Below, in pieces: positions 1 through 6,666 of a stretch of 13,020 nt of DNA. The stretch is from Tardiphaga sp. (GTDB lineage: Bacteria > Pseudomonadota > Alphaproteobacteria > Rhizobiales > Xanthobacteraceae): assembly GCA_028290325.1 (NCBI GenBank), contig JAQGJY010000030.1:1-13020 (forward strand), written 5' to 3'. Each line of letters begins with the position of its first letter. The first letter of the stretch is position 1. The position numbers were made by a program, and so were the translations under genes. A model generated the notes under the pieces. That model saw only the letters and a program-made list of their open reading frames with translations. It made no database searches and was not told the DNA's origin.

Positions 1-167
1 ACCATGTCGGCGTCAGCGCCGCCGACATGGTCAAGGCGCTGCGTGCGCAAGGCGTGTTGCTGGCGACGATGGATGGCCGCATCCGCGCCTGCACGCATCT
101 CGACGTGACGGCGGCGATGATCGACGAGGTGCTGGGCCTGGTGCGGGAGATCGCGCGCGGGGCGTGA
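1..167 (+). CDS. L-threonine aldolase, C-terminal end (partial)
   Basis: Only the last 54 or so codons lie in the window; the 5' part is cut off at the left edge and the gene ends with TGA at 165-167. The readable tail runs from HVGVSAADMVKALRAQGVLL to a stretch with RIRACTHLDVT, then a helix ending VLGLVREIARGA. The pattern of a small domain with a GVLL segment, an arginine and then THLDVT is what I know from the C-terminus of low-specificity threonine/beta-hydroxyaspartate aldolases. These are PLP enzymes that split L-threonine into glycine and acetaldehyde. The PLP lysine and the rest of the active site are outside the window, so the call rests on the tail alone. Other fold-type I PLP enzymes are possible but fit less well. 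The gene converges on the serine hydrolase gene to its right. Confidence 0.68.
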   Translation, partial: HVGVSAADMVKALRAQGVLLATMDGRIRACTHLDVTAAMIDEVLGLVREIARGA

Positions 168-186
168 GGCGACGAAGCGAGCACAG

Positions 187-287
187 CCGTCATTGCCGGG
201 CTTGACCGGCATTCCATCACTCGTCACGAAGCGGATGGATCACTTGGATCGTCGGGCGCGAACAACGCCCTCGTCCGGTGATGACGG
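187..287. repeat. Imperfect palindromic intergenic repeat
   Basis: The gap between two convergent genes holds a long inverted repeat. The left arm CCGTCATTGCCGG (187-199) pairs with the right arm CCGGTGATGACGG (275-287) at 11 of 13 positions. Inside it, TTCCATC (about 212-218) pairs with GATGGAT (about 234-240) with one mismatch. The words GTCATTGCCGGGCTTGACC and GATGACGG are, from memory, hallmarks of a dispersed intergenic repeat in Bradyrhizobium-type genomes. It could fold as RNA and act as a bidirectional transcription end for the two flanking genes, but there is no T-tract, so that role is inference. Confidence 0.55.
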
Positions 288-302
288 TCGAATGAAGCAT
301 GC

Positions 303-1595
303 TCAATTCTCCAACGCCTCATAGATCAGCCGCTTCAACGTCTGCTGAATGCGTTGCCGCTCGCTCGGCGTCTGCTGCATCAGCACGACGAAGAAGTCCT
401 GCTTGCGGTCGATGATGAAATAGCAGCCGCTCGCGCCATCCCACTTCAATTCACCGAGCGAACCCGGCGGCGGCGGCTTGGCATTGCCCGGCTCGGTGCG
501 AACGGCGAAGCCCAGTCCGAAGCCGAAACCATCACCGGGGAAATACAGATCATCGCGCGCGACGCCGGACTCCCTGCCGATGTGATCGCGCGCCATGTCC
601 GCGAAAGTGTCCGGCCTCAGATATTGTCTGCCGTCGAGCGTGCCGCCATGCAGCAGCATCTGCGCGAAGCGCGAAAAATCCGCCATCGTCGAAACCATGC
701 CGCCGCCGCCGGATTCCCATTTGCGGAAAATATCCGGCTCGCTCTCGAAGCCGACCTTGAAATCGGCATCACCAGGCATCGGCTTGGCGATCAGCCGGGT
801 TTGGTTCGGATCGGTCACGAAAAAGCGCGTGCTGGTCATGCCGAGCGGCTTGAGCAATTTGTCCTGCTCGAACGCCAGCAGCGATTGGCCGGACACCACT
901 TCGATGACCCGGCCGAGAATGTCGGTGCCGTAGCCATAGTCCCACAACGTGCCGGGCTGCTCGGCCAACGGCAGCCGCGCGATGCGCTCGGCGAATTCGG
1001 CATTGTCGAAATCGCCGACATAGATATTGGCGGCGCCAAAGACTTTTCGCGCGAGGCTGTCGCCGTAGAATCCGTAGGGCATGCCGCCGGTATGGAGCAG
1101 CAGATCGCGGACGGTGATCGGCCGTTTCAGCGGCGTGAACGCAAGCGCACTGTCGCCGTTGTCGGTTTTTTCCTCGACGCCGACCTTCACCGTCGCAAAG
1201 GACGGGATGTATTTCGACACAGGATCGTCGAGCGCGAGCTTGCCGTCATCGACCAGTGTCATCGCCGCGACGGAGGTGATCGCCTTTGTCATCGAATGAA
1301 TACGAAAGATCGTATCATCGGTCATCGGCTCGTTCGTCGCGACATCGCGGACGCCGAAGAACCGCGAATAGATCGGTTGGCCGTGCTGTTGAATAAGAAC
1401 GATCGCGCCTGGAATCTTCTTGTCGGCGATTTCCTTGCGGAAAAACTCGCCGATCCGCGCGAGTTTGTCTTGCGAGAACGTCGCGCCGGCCGGGATGTCG
1501 AAGGTGCCTTGCGCCGACGCGGCCGATGCCACGACGAGCAGCCCGCCGATCGCCACCATGCGTATCAGACGCCATGAGATCATCGATATTGTCAT
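303..1595 (-). CDS. Exported class-C beta-lactamase-like serine hydrolase
   Basis: A 430-residue protein of the beta-lactamase/transpeptidase-like family (PF00144 type), which includes EstB-like esterases, DD-peptidases and class C beta-lactamases. Residues 1-28 look like a signal peptide: a basic start, a hydrophobic stretch VAIGGLLVVASAASA, and likely cleavage before Q29. The catalytic SxxK motif is S101-M-T-K104, preceded by FRIHS as in EstB-type esterases. A WDYGYG segment at 218-223 supplies the second-motif tyrosine (probably Y220). WDGASG at 385-390 takes the place of the KTG/HxG box, and the WGG-like form there is usual in esterases of this family. Substrate is unknown; a secreted or periplasmic esterase is more likely than a true beta-lactamase. 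An in-frame TAA lies 9 nt upstream, so translation starts at ATG 1595 or at Met5 or Met13. It follows the macro-domain gene by 42 nt and is probably co-transcribed with it. Confidence 0.85.
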   Translation of the reverse strand: MTISMISWRLIRMVAIGGLLVVASAASAQGTFDIPAGATFSQDKLARIGEFFRKEIADKKIPGAIVLIQQHGQPIYSRFFGVRDVATNEPMTDDTIFRIHSMTKAITSVAAMTLVDDGKLALDDPVSKYIPSFATVKVGVEEKTDNGDSALAFTPLKRPITVRDLLLHTGGMPYGFYGDSLARKVFGAANIYVGDFDNAEFAERIARLPLAEQPGTLWDYGYGTDILGRVIEVVSGQSLLAFEQDKLLKPLGMTSTRFFVTDPNQTRLIAKPMPGDADFKVGFESEPDIFRKWESGGGGMVSTMADFSRFAQMLLHGGTLDGRQYLRPDTFADMARDHIGRESGVARDDLYFPGDGFGFGLGFAVRTEPGNAKPPPPGSLGELKWDGASGCYFIIDRKQDFFVVLMQQTPSERQRIQQTLKRLIYEALEN

Positions 1596-1637
1596 CGCCG
1601 GACTTTAGCGAGGAACCGCGCGAGCGCCGCATGCAAA

Positions 1638-2171
1638 TTAAAGCGCCGCGCGATGCAACGCCGCCGAGGCCTCCGAGAAGCAGCACAACGTCACCGTCCG
1701 AATCGCGGGCAGATCGGCCAGCGCGGCGCGCAGGGTGCTGACGGCAATGCCGGCCGCGCGCGCGGCGGGAAAACCGTAGACGCCGGTCGAAATCGCCGGA
1801 AAGGCGATCGAGGACAGATGGTGATGTCCGGCCAAGGCGACCGATCGCCGGTAGCAGGATGCCAGCAGATCGTCCTCACCGTGACCACCGCCGCGCCAGA
1901 CCGGGCCGACGGTGTGGATCACATAGCGGGCGGGAAGCCGGTAACCCGGCGTGATCTTGGCATCGCCGGTGGCGCAGCCATGCAGCGCGCGGCAGGCAGC
2001 AAGCAACTCAGGACCGGCGGCGCGGTGGATCGCGCCATCGACCCCGCCGCCGCCCAGCAAGGTCTCATTGGCGGCATTGACGATGGCGTCGACGGCCAGC
2101 GTCGTGATGTCGGCGACGACAACCTGGAAAGTCGTCGTGCCGGTCCTGCCGATGATCGCGGACCCGCTCAG
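1638..2171 (-). CDS. Macro-domain ADP-ribose/O-acetyl-ADP-ribose deacetylase, non-standard start
   Basis: This is a single macro domain of about 172-177 residues, the usual size for MacroD/YmdB-type enzymes, which hydrolyse O-acetyl-ADP-ribose and can remove mono-ADP-ribose from proteins. In order it shows VVVADITTL (adenine-contacting Asp), VDAIVNAANETLLGGGGVDG with the NAAN and glycine-rich catalytic loop and then AIHRAAGPE, the core strand YVIHTVGPVWRGG, and AFPAISTGVYGFP (diphosphate-binding loop). The domain begins well upstream of the first standard start in frame, TTG at 2058-2060, which would delete the ADITTL and NAAN segments. Above that TTG the frame has no ATG, GTG or TTG down to a stop inside grxD. 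I set the start at CTG 2169-2171, four bases after a GAGGG; ATC codons at 2151-2156 are alternatives. The gene begins about 7 nt after the grxD stop and precedes the serine hydrolase. Identity is secure, the 5' end is not. Confidence 0.82.
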   Translation of the reverse strand: MSGSAIIGRTGTTTFQVVVADITTLAVDAIVNAANETLLGGGGVDGAIHRAAGPELLAACRALHGCATGDAKITPGYRLPARYVIHTVGPVWRGGGHGEDDLLASCYRRSVALAGHHHLSSIAFPAISTGVYGFPAARAAGIAVSTLRAALADLPAIRTVTLCCFSEASAALHRAAL

Positions 2172-2178
2172 GTGGCCC

Positions 2179-2514
2179 TCAGGCCGCCGGGGCGCTGACC
2201 GTCACGCCCTTGTCGGCCATCAATTGCTGCAACTCACCGGCCTGAAACATCTCGCGGATGATGTCGCAGCCGCCGACGAATTCGCCTTTGACGTAAAGCT
2301 GCGGGATGGTCGGCCAGTTCGAATAGGTCTTGATGCCGTCGCGCAATTCGGCCGAGTCGAGCACGTTCAGGCCCTTGTAACCCACGCCGACGTGGTCGAG
2401 GATCTGAACCACCTGCCCCGAAAAGCCGCATTGCGGAAACTGCGGCGTGCCCTTCATGAACAGCACAACGTCGTTGGATTCCACTTCGTTCTTGATGAAT
2501 GCGTCGATGCTCAT
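2179..2514 (-). CDS. grxD: Monothiol glutaredoxin (Grx4/Grx5 type)
   Basis: A 111-residue CGFS-type monothiol glutaredoxin. The family binds a [2Fe-2S] cluster with glutathione and passes it to client proteins, often working with BolA-family partners. K21 and the CGFS active site (C29-S32, within GTPQFPQCGFSG), WPTIPQLYVKGEFVGG with its cis-proline, and GGCDIIREM are all present and match the family. ATG 2514 was chosen because a strong Shine-Dalgarno GGAGGGA sits just upstream and homologues start with MSIDAFIK. A frame continues 47 codons further upstream but looks non-coding. The gene is divergent from egtB across a 242-nt gap and leads the grxD, macro-domain, serine hydrolase run. Its usual neighbour bolA is 2.5 kb away, separated by egtBD. 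Confidence 0.95.
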   Translation of the reverse strand: MSIDAFIKNEVESNDVVLFMKGTPQFPQCGFSGQVVQILDHVGVGYKGLNVLDSAELRDGIKTYSNWPTIPQLYVKGEFVGGCDIIREMFQAGELQQLMADKGVTVSAPAA

Positions 2515-2756
2515 TTGGTCCCTCCGCCGCGGCGCGGCCCTCTCAATGCTCTTCGACATATAGGGTAGCTGAATCGTGTTCGCATCCCAAGCAAAATGCC
2601 TGTCGCGATGACGTGACCGGGGCCCCGCCGGCGGTTTCTGGCCGGACGGGCTCACAATCCTCCGATCATCTCCTATCTGGGACTGACAGGCGTCGGGCCG
2701 GATTTGCTAGGAACCCTGATGCCGACAGCACGTTCTGCTACGAAGTGGAGATTTTC
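2515..2756. other. Divergent grxD/egtB intergenic region
   Basis: This 242-nt gap should hold the promoters of both grxD (leftward) and egtB (rightward). The only AT-rich patch, around 2555-2580, contains TATATG in the grxD direction, but I cannot pair it with a convincing -35 box. A GC-rich stretch at 2613-2655 is bounded by GTGA and TCAC and contains CCGGC (2628-2632) facing GCCGG (2641-2645), which could form a small hairpin. No gene is visible here. Open frames that cross it are upstream extensions of the two flanking genes. Confidence 0.4.
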
Positions 2757-3992
2757 GTGACGAGTTCATCCCGCGCCGCGCTGGTCGCCCTTGGACAAAC
2801 CGCCTCCTTGGGCGCGCGTCTGATTGCGACGTTCCGGACCGTGCGCGACGAGACCGAGCGTCGCGCCGCGCCATTGTCGCCCGAGGATCAGCTGGTGCAG
2901 TCGATGCCGGATGCCAGCCCCGCCAAATGGCATCGGGCGCATGTGACGTGGTTCTGGGAGCAGTTCGTGCTCGGCGAGCACAGCCCCGGTTACACGCCGT
3001 ATCACCCCGATTATGCCTATCTGTTCAATTCCTACTACGTCAGCGCCGGCCCGCGTCATGCCCGGGCGCAACGCGGTCATCTCACGCGACCGAGCGCGGA
3101 CGAGGTGACGGCCTATCGCCGCCACGTCGATGGCGAGGTTGTCAAATTTCTCGAAACCGCCGACGACGCGACGCTCGTCGCGCTGGAGCCTTTGTTCGAC
3201 GTCGGTTTCAACCACGAACAGCAGCACCAGGAATTGATGCTGACCGATATCCTGCACGCCTTCGCGCAGAACCCGATCCCGCCCGCTTACGACCCGGATT
3301 GGCGCTTTCCCGCGTGCCAGCGCCACGGCGACGCCACGGTGATGCTGAACGAAGGCATTCACACGATCGGCCACAGCGGCGACAGCTTTCATTTCGACAA
3401 TGAAAAGCCGAGCCATCGCGCGCTGGTGGGTCCGGTCCGACTGTCGCGCAATCTGGTGAGCAACGCGGAGTGGCTGGCCTTCATGCAGGCCAGCGGCTAC
3501 CGCGAAGCCAGGTTCTGGCTGATGGACGGCTTCGCGGCGGCCAGCAACGAGGGCTGGGAGGCGCCGGGTCACTGGCGTCTTGTGAATGGCGAATGGCGGA
3601 TCATGACATTGGGCGGGTTGCAGCCGGTCGATCCTGACGCCGCCGTTTGCCATATCAGCTATTATGAAGCGGATGCCTTCGCGCGCTGGAGCGGCAAGCA
3701 CCTGCCGACCGAAATGGAGTGGGAAATCGCCGCCCGGGCCGGGCAGCTGAACGACGCCTTCGGCATCGTCTGGCAATGGACCCGGAGTGCCTATTCGCCC
3801 TATCCCGGCTACCGCGCCATCGAGGGCGCGCTGGGCGAATATAACGGCAAGTTCATGGTCAACCAGCTCGTGCTGCGCGGCTCCTCGCTGGCGACGCCGG
3901 ACAATCACAGCCGCGTCAGCTATCGCAACTTTTTTCAACCGCATCACCGCTGGCAGTTCACCGGGTTGCGGCTTGCTGACTATGGCCATTAA
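2757..3992 (+). CDS. egtB: Ergothioneine synthase, sulfoxide synthase subunit EgtB
   Basis: A 411-residue non-heme iron enzyme that joins hercynine (trimethylhistidine) to a thiol, gamma-glutamylcysteine or cysteine, with O2 to give the sulfoxide precursor of ergothioneine. The N-terminal DinB-like part has WHRAHVTWF (H62) and NHEQQHQEL (H153, H157). By analogy with mycobacterial EgtB these are the three iron-binding histidines. The C-terminal FGE-sulfatase-like part ends with YNGKFMVNQLVLRG, YRNFFQP and RWQFTGLRLA, typical of the alphaproteobacterial type. GTG 2757 is the start: GTGGAG lies 6 nt upstream, and the frame above it overlaps the grxD leader and looks non-coding. It lies 29 nt before egtD, so the two form an operon. 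The C-terminal box reads LRGSSLATP where I would expect LRGGSCxTP. SenA (selenoneine synthase) is similar, but the egtD neighbour favours EgtB. Confidence 0.9.
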   Translation: MTSSSRAALVALGQTASLGARLIATFRTVRDETERRAAPLSPEDQLVQSMPDASPAKWHRAHVTWFWEQFVLGEHSPGYTPYHPDYAYLFNSYYVSAGPRHARAQRGHLTRPSADEVTAYRRHVDGEVVKFLETADDATLVALEPLFDVGFNHEQQHQELMLTDILHAFAQNPIPPAYDPDWRFPACQRHGDATVMLNEGIHTIGHSGDSFHFDNEKPSHRALVGPVRLSRNLVSNAEWLAFMQASGYREARFWLMDGFAAASNEGWEAPGHWRLVNGEWRIMTLGGLQPVDPDAAVCHISYYEADAFARWSGKHLPTEMEWEIAARAGQLNDAFGIVWQWTRSAYSPYPGYRAIEGALGEYNGKFMVNQLVLRGSSLATPDNHSRVSYRNFFQPHHRWQFTGLRLADYGH

Positions 3993-4009
3993 CGGCTCGT
4001 AACGCGTTC

Positions 4010-4021
4010 GGAGAAACCTCC
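4010..4021 (+). promoter_or_regulatory. egtD ribosome-binding site within a small inverted repeat
   Basis: The Shine-Dalgarno GGAG (4010-4013) is followed by AAAC and then CTCC (4018-4021), which abuts the ATG. GGAG and CTCC are complementary and could form a 4-bp hairpin hiding the ribosome-binding site. The stem is too short to be stable alone, so any regulatory effect is speculative. Its practical value is that it fixes the egtD start. Confidence 0.35.
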
Positions 4022-4993
4022 ATGAATATCCATGTTTCCGCCTCGGCCAATGCCCGTTCCGTCGCCGATGCATCGTCGGGTTTCGCGCGCGATGCCATCG
4101 CGGCGCTGTCGCAGAGTCCGAAAAAACTTTCGCCGAAATATTTCTACGATGCGGCCGGCTCGGAATTGTTCGAGCAGATCACCGCGCTGCCGGAATATTA
4201 TCCGACGCGCGTCGAGCTTTCGATCCTGCGCGATCGTGCCCATGATATTCGCGCCTTCATTCCGCAAGGCGCGGCGCTGGTCGAATTCGGCGCCGGCTCG
4301 ACGACGAAAGTCCGGCTGCTGCTGGATGTCTGCGATTTCGCGGCCTATGTGCCCGTCGATATTTCCGGCGATTTCCTCAACGCGCAGGCGGTCGCGCTGC
4401 GGCGGGATTTTCCGGCGCTCGACGTGCATCCGGTGACGGCGGATTTCACCGCGCCGTTCGCGCTGCCGGAGGCGGTGCGTGACTTGCCGAAGGTCGGCTT
4501 CTTCCCCGGCTCGACGCTGGGCAATTTCGAGCCGCACGAGGCCAGCGCTTTCCTGCGAACCGCGCGCGACATTCTCGGCGAAGGCGGCCAGATGCTACTC
4601 GGCGTCGATCTGGAAAAGGACGAGCGCGTTCTATCCGCCGCCTACAATGACGCCGCCGGCGTCACCGCGAAGTTCAATCTCAACGTGCTGGCGCGAATGA
4701 ACCGCGAGCTGAAAGGCAATTTCGATCTGGAGTGCTTCAAGCATCGCGCGATCTACAATCGCGAGCGGCATCGGATCGAGATGCATCTGATCGCGCGCAA
4801 GGCGCAGACCGTCCGGGTGATGGGCCACACCTTCACCTTCCGGGCGGGTGAAAGCATCCATACCGAATGCAGTTACAAATACAGCATCGCTCGTTTCCGG
4901 GCGCTGGCGGCGGGCTCGGGCTGGCGCACGCAAGCGTCGTGGACCGATAAGGCCGGGATGTTCTCGGTCCACGCCCTGGTGGCGGAGAAGTAA
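4022..4993 (+). CDS. egtD: L-histidine N-alpha-methyltransferase (hercynine synthase) EgtD
   Basis: A 323-residue S-adenosylmethionine methyltransferase that trimethylates the alpha-amino group of histidine to hercynine, the substrate of EgtB. The N-terminal SPKYFYDAAGSELFEQIT and YYPTRVE are family signatures. The SAM site is visible as EFGAGSTTKVRLLL (88-101), followed by PVDIS and the segment GFFPGSTLGNFEP with N168. The histidine-recognition motif TECSYKYS places E282 and S284 at the same numbers as the two selectivity residues of mycobacterial EgtD. Full length is about 320 residues, as expected. It sits 29 nt downstream of egtB, and the pair is the minimal hercynine-plus-sulfoxide module. 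No egtA, egtC or egtE (C-S lyase) is in the window. The gene converges on bolA, 71 nt away. Confidence 0.95.
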   Translation: MNIHVSASANARSVADASSGFARDAIAALSQSPKKLSPKYFYDAAGSELFEQITALPEYYPTRVELSILRDRAHDIRAFIPQGAALVEFGAGSTTKVRLLLDVCDFAAYVPVDISGDFLNAQAVALRRDFPALDVHPVTADFTAPFALPEAVRDLPKVGFFPGSTLGNFEPHEASAFLRTARDILGEGGQMLLGVDLEKDERVLSAAYNDAAGVTAKFNLNVLARMNRELKGNFDLECFKHRAIYNRERHRIEMHLIARKAQTVRVMGHTFTFRAGESIHTECSYKYSIARFRALAAGSGWRTQASWTDKAGMFSVHALVAEK

Positions 4994-5064
4994 ACGTCAC
5001 TTCGGGCGCAGGTGGGCTTTTGCCGGGTTATCGTCCGTGAGGACCGTCCGAGGCCGGAACGCCG

Positions 5065-5304
5065 TTATGAGGTCTCCGGCACGCCGGTCTGCAACGCCAG
5101 AGCGTGCAACACGCCGCCCATCTGGCCTTGCAGCGACTGATAGACGATCTGATGCTGCTGGACCCGCGACTTGCCGCGAAACGACTCCGAGATCACGGTG
5201 GCGGCATAGTGATCGCCATCGCCGGCGAGATCGCGGATCGTAACCTCGGCGTCGGGTAAAGCGGCCTTGATCATCGATTCGATATCTCGGGCATCCATCG
5301 GCAT
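5065..5304 (-). CDS. bolA: BolA/IbaG-family iron-sulfur metabolism protein
   Basis: A 79-residue small alpha/beta protein of the BolA family. Such proteins pair with CGFS monothiol glutaredoxins around a shared [2Fe-2S] cluster and influence iron and cluster delivery. The loop reads GDGDHYAATVIS with H32, the form seen in IbaG-like members rather than the cysteine form. The conserved core SFRGKSRVQQHQIVY (H51) and the C-terminal VLHALALQT (H67) follow. The start is ATG 5304, with GGGAG about 9 nt upstream; Met3 is an alternative. In related genomes bolA and grxD usually lie together after purL. Here egtBD separates bolA from grxD, and two acyltransferase genes separate it from purL. Confidence 0.95.
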   Translation of the reverse strand: MPMDARDIESMIKAALPDAEVTIRDLAGDGDHYAATVISESFRGKSRVQQHQIVYQSLQGQMGGVLHALALQTGVPETS

Positions 5305-5401
5305 TCACGCATCTCCCATCCACGAATCGCGCTGCGGCGTCGCGCGCGATCGCAAGCAAACTAGCGCGAACCTGGCGCGGCGTCACCCTGATTGACCGCG
5401 A

Positions 5402-5488
5402 CTAGGCCGCCTCGAACGGCAAGAACGCCTGGCCCTTGCCCAATATCCGCTGCTGCGGCAACAGTTGAGCGAACACCCCGAGGCCGCA
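5402..5488 (-). pseudogene. Possible C-terminal remnant of an unidentified gene
   Basis: In the gap between bolA and the first acyltransferase the minus strand has a short frame ending in TAG (5402-5404). It reads CGLGVFAQLLPQ and continues QQRILGKGQAFLPFEAA. About 25 of its 28 codons end in G or C and the composition is protein-like. Upstream of 5488, inside the acyltransferase 5' end, the same frame turns into serine, proline and arginine-rich text that does not look like protein. There is no usable start. I read it as the tail of a minus-strand gene whose body was lost when the acyltransferases arrived. I cannot name the family, and chance coding-like sequence in GC-rich DNA remains a real alternative. 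Confidence 0.3.
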
Positions 5489-6666
5489 TGACCGCGATGA
5501 CGAACACCACGACGCCGGCGCAGGCCTGGCCCCGCGAGTCCACGCGCAACATGGCGCTGGACCGCGCGCGAACGTTCCTCACGATCGTGGTGCTGATCCA
5601 TCATGCGGTGATCCCCTATACGTTCTTCGGCCATACCGACGCGAAAAACTGGATCGGCTTCGACGCCATCGTGCTCGCCAATGACAGTTACTTCATGGCG
5701 ATGTTCTTCTTCCTGTCGGGGCTGTTCGTCTGGCCGTCGCTCGCGCATCGCGCGCCCGGCGAATTCACCAAGGACCGCCTGCTGCGGCTCGGCCTGCCCT
5801 TCGCGATCGGCGCGCTGACGATCATCCCGCTCGCCTATTACGCCGTCGAGCCGCGCGATCAGCATCCCGGCTTTATCGCGTTCTGGTGGAAGACGATCAC
5901 GCAGGGCCCGTGGCCGGCCGGGCCGATCTGGTTCACGTGGGTGTTGCTGGTGTTCGGCGTCATCGCCGGCTTGATCTATCGGCTGGTCTCGCCGCGCAGC
6001 ATCGATCCGCTGAACCGCCTGTCGCAAAAAGGCTTTGCCAGGCCGCTGACCTATTTTCTCGTCTTCGTGGCGGTGACGGCGCTGATCTACGTCCCGGCGC
6101 GATTATACTATGGCCCGTCGCAATGGTTCGCGCTCGGCCCGATCGCCGTGCAGGCCAGCCGCGTCCTGCTGTACGCGACCTATTTCGCGTTCGGAATCGG
6201 CATCGGCGCCGCCGGCTTTTCGTCCGGGCTGCTCGGCGCGCAAGGCGCGTTGCCGAAACAGTGGCTTGGCTGGATGATCGCCGCGCTGATCCCCTACCTC
6301 GCGATGTGGATGCTGATCTGGATCAAGCGCGACGTGATCGGCAATCCCGGCACGCCGCCGCCCTGGTACGAGTTCTGCTATGGCCTGGCCTTCGTGGTCT
6401 TCAGCGCCGCGATGCTGTTCGCGCTGCTGGCCTACTTTTTACGGTTCAAGACCGCCGGACGGAGCCTGCTCGATCCGTTGCGGCACGACGCCTACGGCAT
6501 CTTCCTCGTGCATTATGTGTTCGTGCTGTGGATCCAGTATTACCTGTTCGACATCGACGCCCCCGCGATCGCCAAGGCGTTGATCGCATTCGGCGGAACG
6601 CTGGCGCTCAGCTGGGCGACGAGCGCATTGCTGCGGCAAATTCCCGGCGCGAAGAAGGTGCTGTGA
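5488..6666 (+). CDS. Membrane acyltransferase, acyltransferase-3/OpgC-like (copy 1)
   Basis: A polytopic membrane protein of about 392 residues in the acyltransferase-3 (PF01757) superfamily. These proteins move acyl groups (acetyl, succinyl and others) onto exported sugars or glycans across the inner membrane; OpgC, which succinylates periplasmic glucans, is one member. The N-terminal LDRARTFLTIVVLIHHA carries the conserved histidine pair (H38/H39), and FFLSGLFVWPSL and RLLRLGLPF are typical of the family. I see about ten hydrophobic segments, and HDAYGIFLVHYVFVLW lies near the C-terminus. ATG 5488 has GAGG 5 nt upstream; ATG 5497 is a close alternative, and the frame further upstream overlaps the putative remnant and is not protein-like. 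The next gene begins directly after its stop. Acceptor and donor are unknown. Confidence 0.85.
   Translation: MTAMTNTTTPAQAWPRESTRNMALDRARTFLTIVVLIHHAVIPYTFFGHTDAKNWIGFDAIVLANDSYFMAMFFFLSGLFVWPSLAHRAPGEFTKDRLLRLGLPFAIGALTIIPLAYYAVEPRDQHPGFIAFWWKTITQGPWPAGPIWFTWVLLVFGVIAGLIYRLVSPRSIDPLNRLSQKGFARPLTYFLVFVAVTALIYVPARLYYGPSQWFALGPIAVQASRVLLYATYFAFGIGIGAAGFSSGLLGAQGALPKQWLGWMIAALIPYLAMWMLIWIKRDVIGNPGTPPPWYEFCYGLAFVVFSAAMLFALLAYFLRFKTAGRSLLDPLRHDAYGIFLVHYVFVLWIQYYLFDIDAPAIAKALIAFGGTLALSWATSALLRQIPGAKKVL

Noticed and set aside
354..1577. A 407-codon open frame on the plus strand opposite the serine hydrolase
   Set aside because: Its product is arginine, histidine and acid-rich with no motif, whereas the minus strand gives a clear signal peptide and SxxK hydrolase. 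It is an antisense shadow of GC-rich coding DNA.
2757..3992. SenA (selenoneine synthase) as an alternative to EgtB
   Set aside because: SenA genes normally accompany senB and senC; here the partner is egtD, which supplies hercynine in the ergothioneine pathway.
2766..4073. A 435-codon minus-strand open frame opposite egtB
   Set aside because: The translation has no recognisable domain and biased composition, and egtB on the other strand shows all its family motifs.
5033..5044. GTCC-GTGA-GGAC hairpin between convergent egtD and bolA as a terminator
   Set aside because: Only a 4-bp stem and no T-tract; too weak to call.
4997..5386. A 129-codon minus-strand frame overlapping bolA
   Set aside because: It reads through bolA in another frame and is arginine-rich; only its last 20 or so residues look protein-like, which is too little to support a gene.
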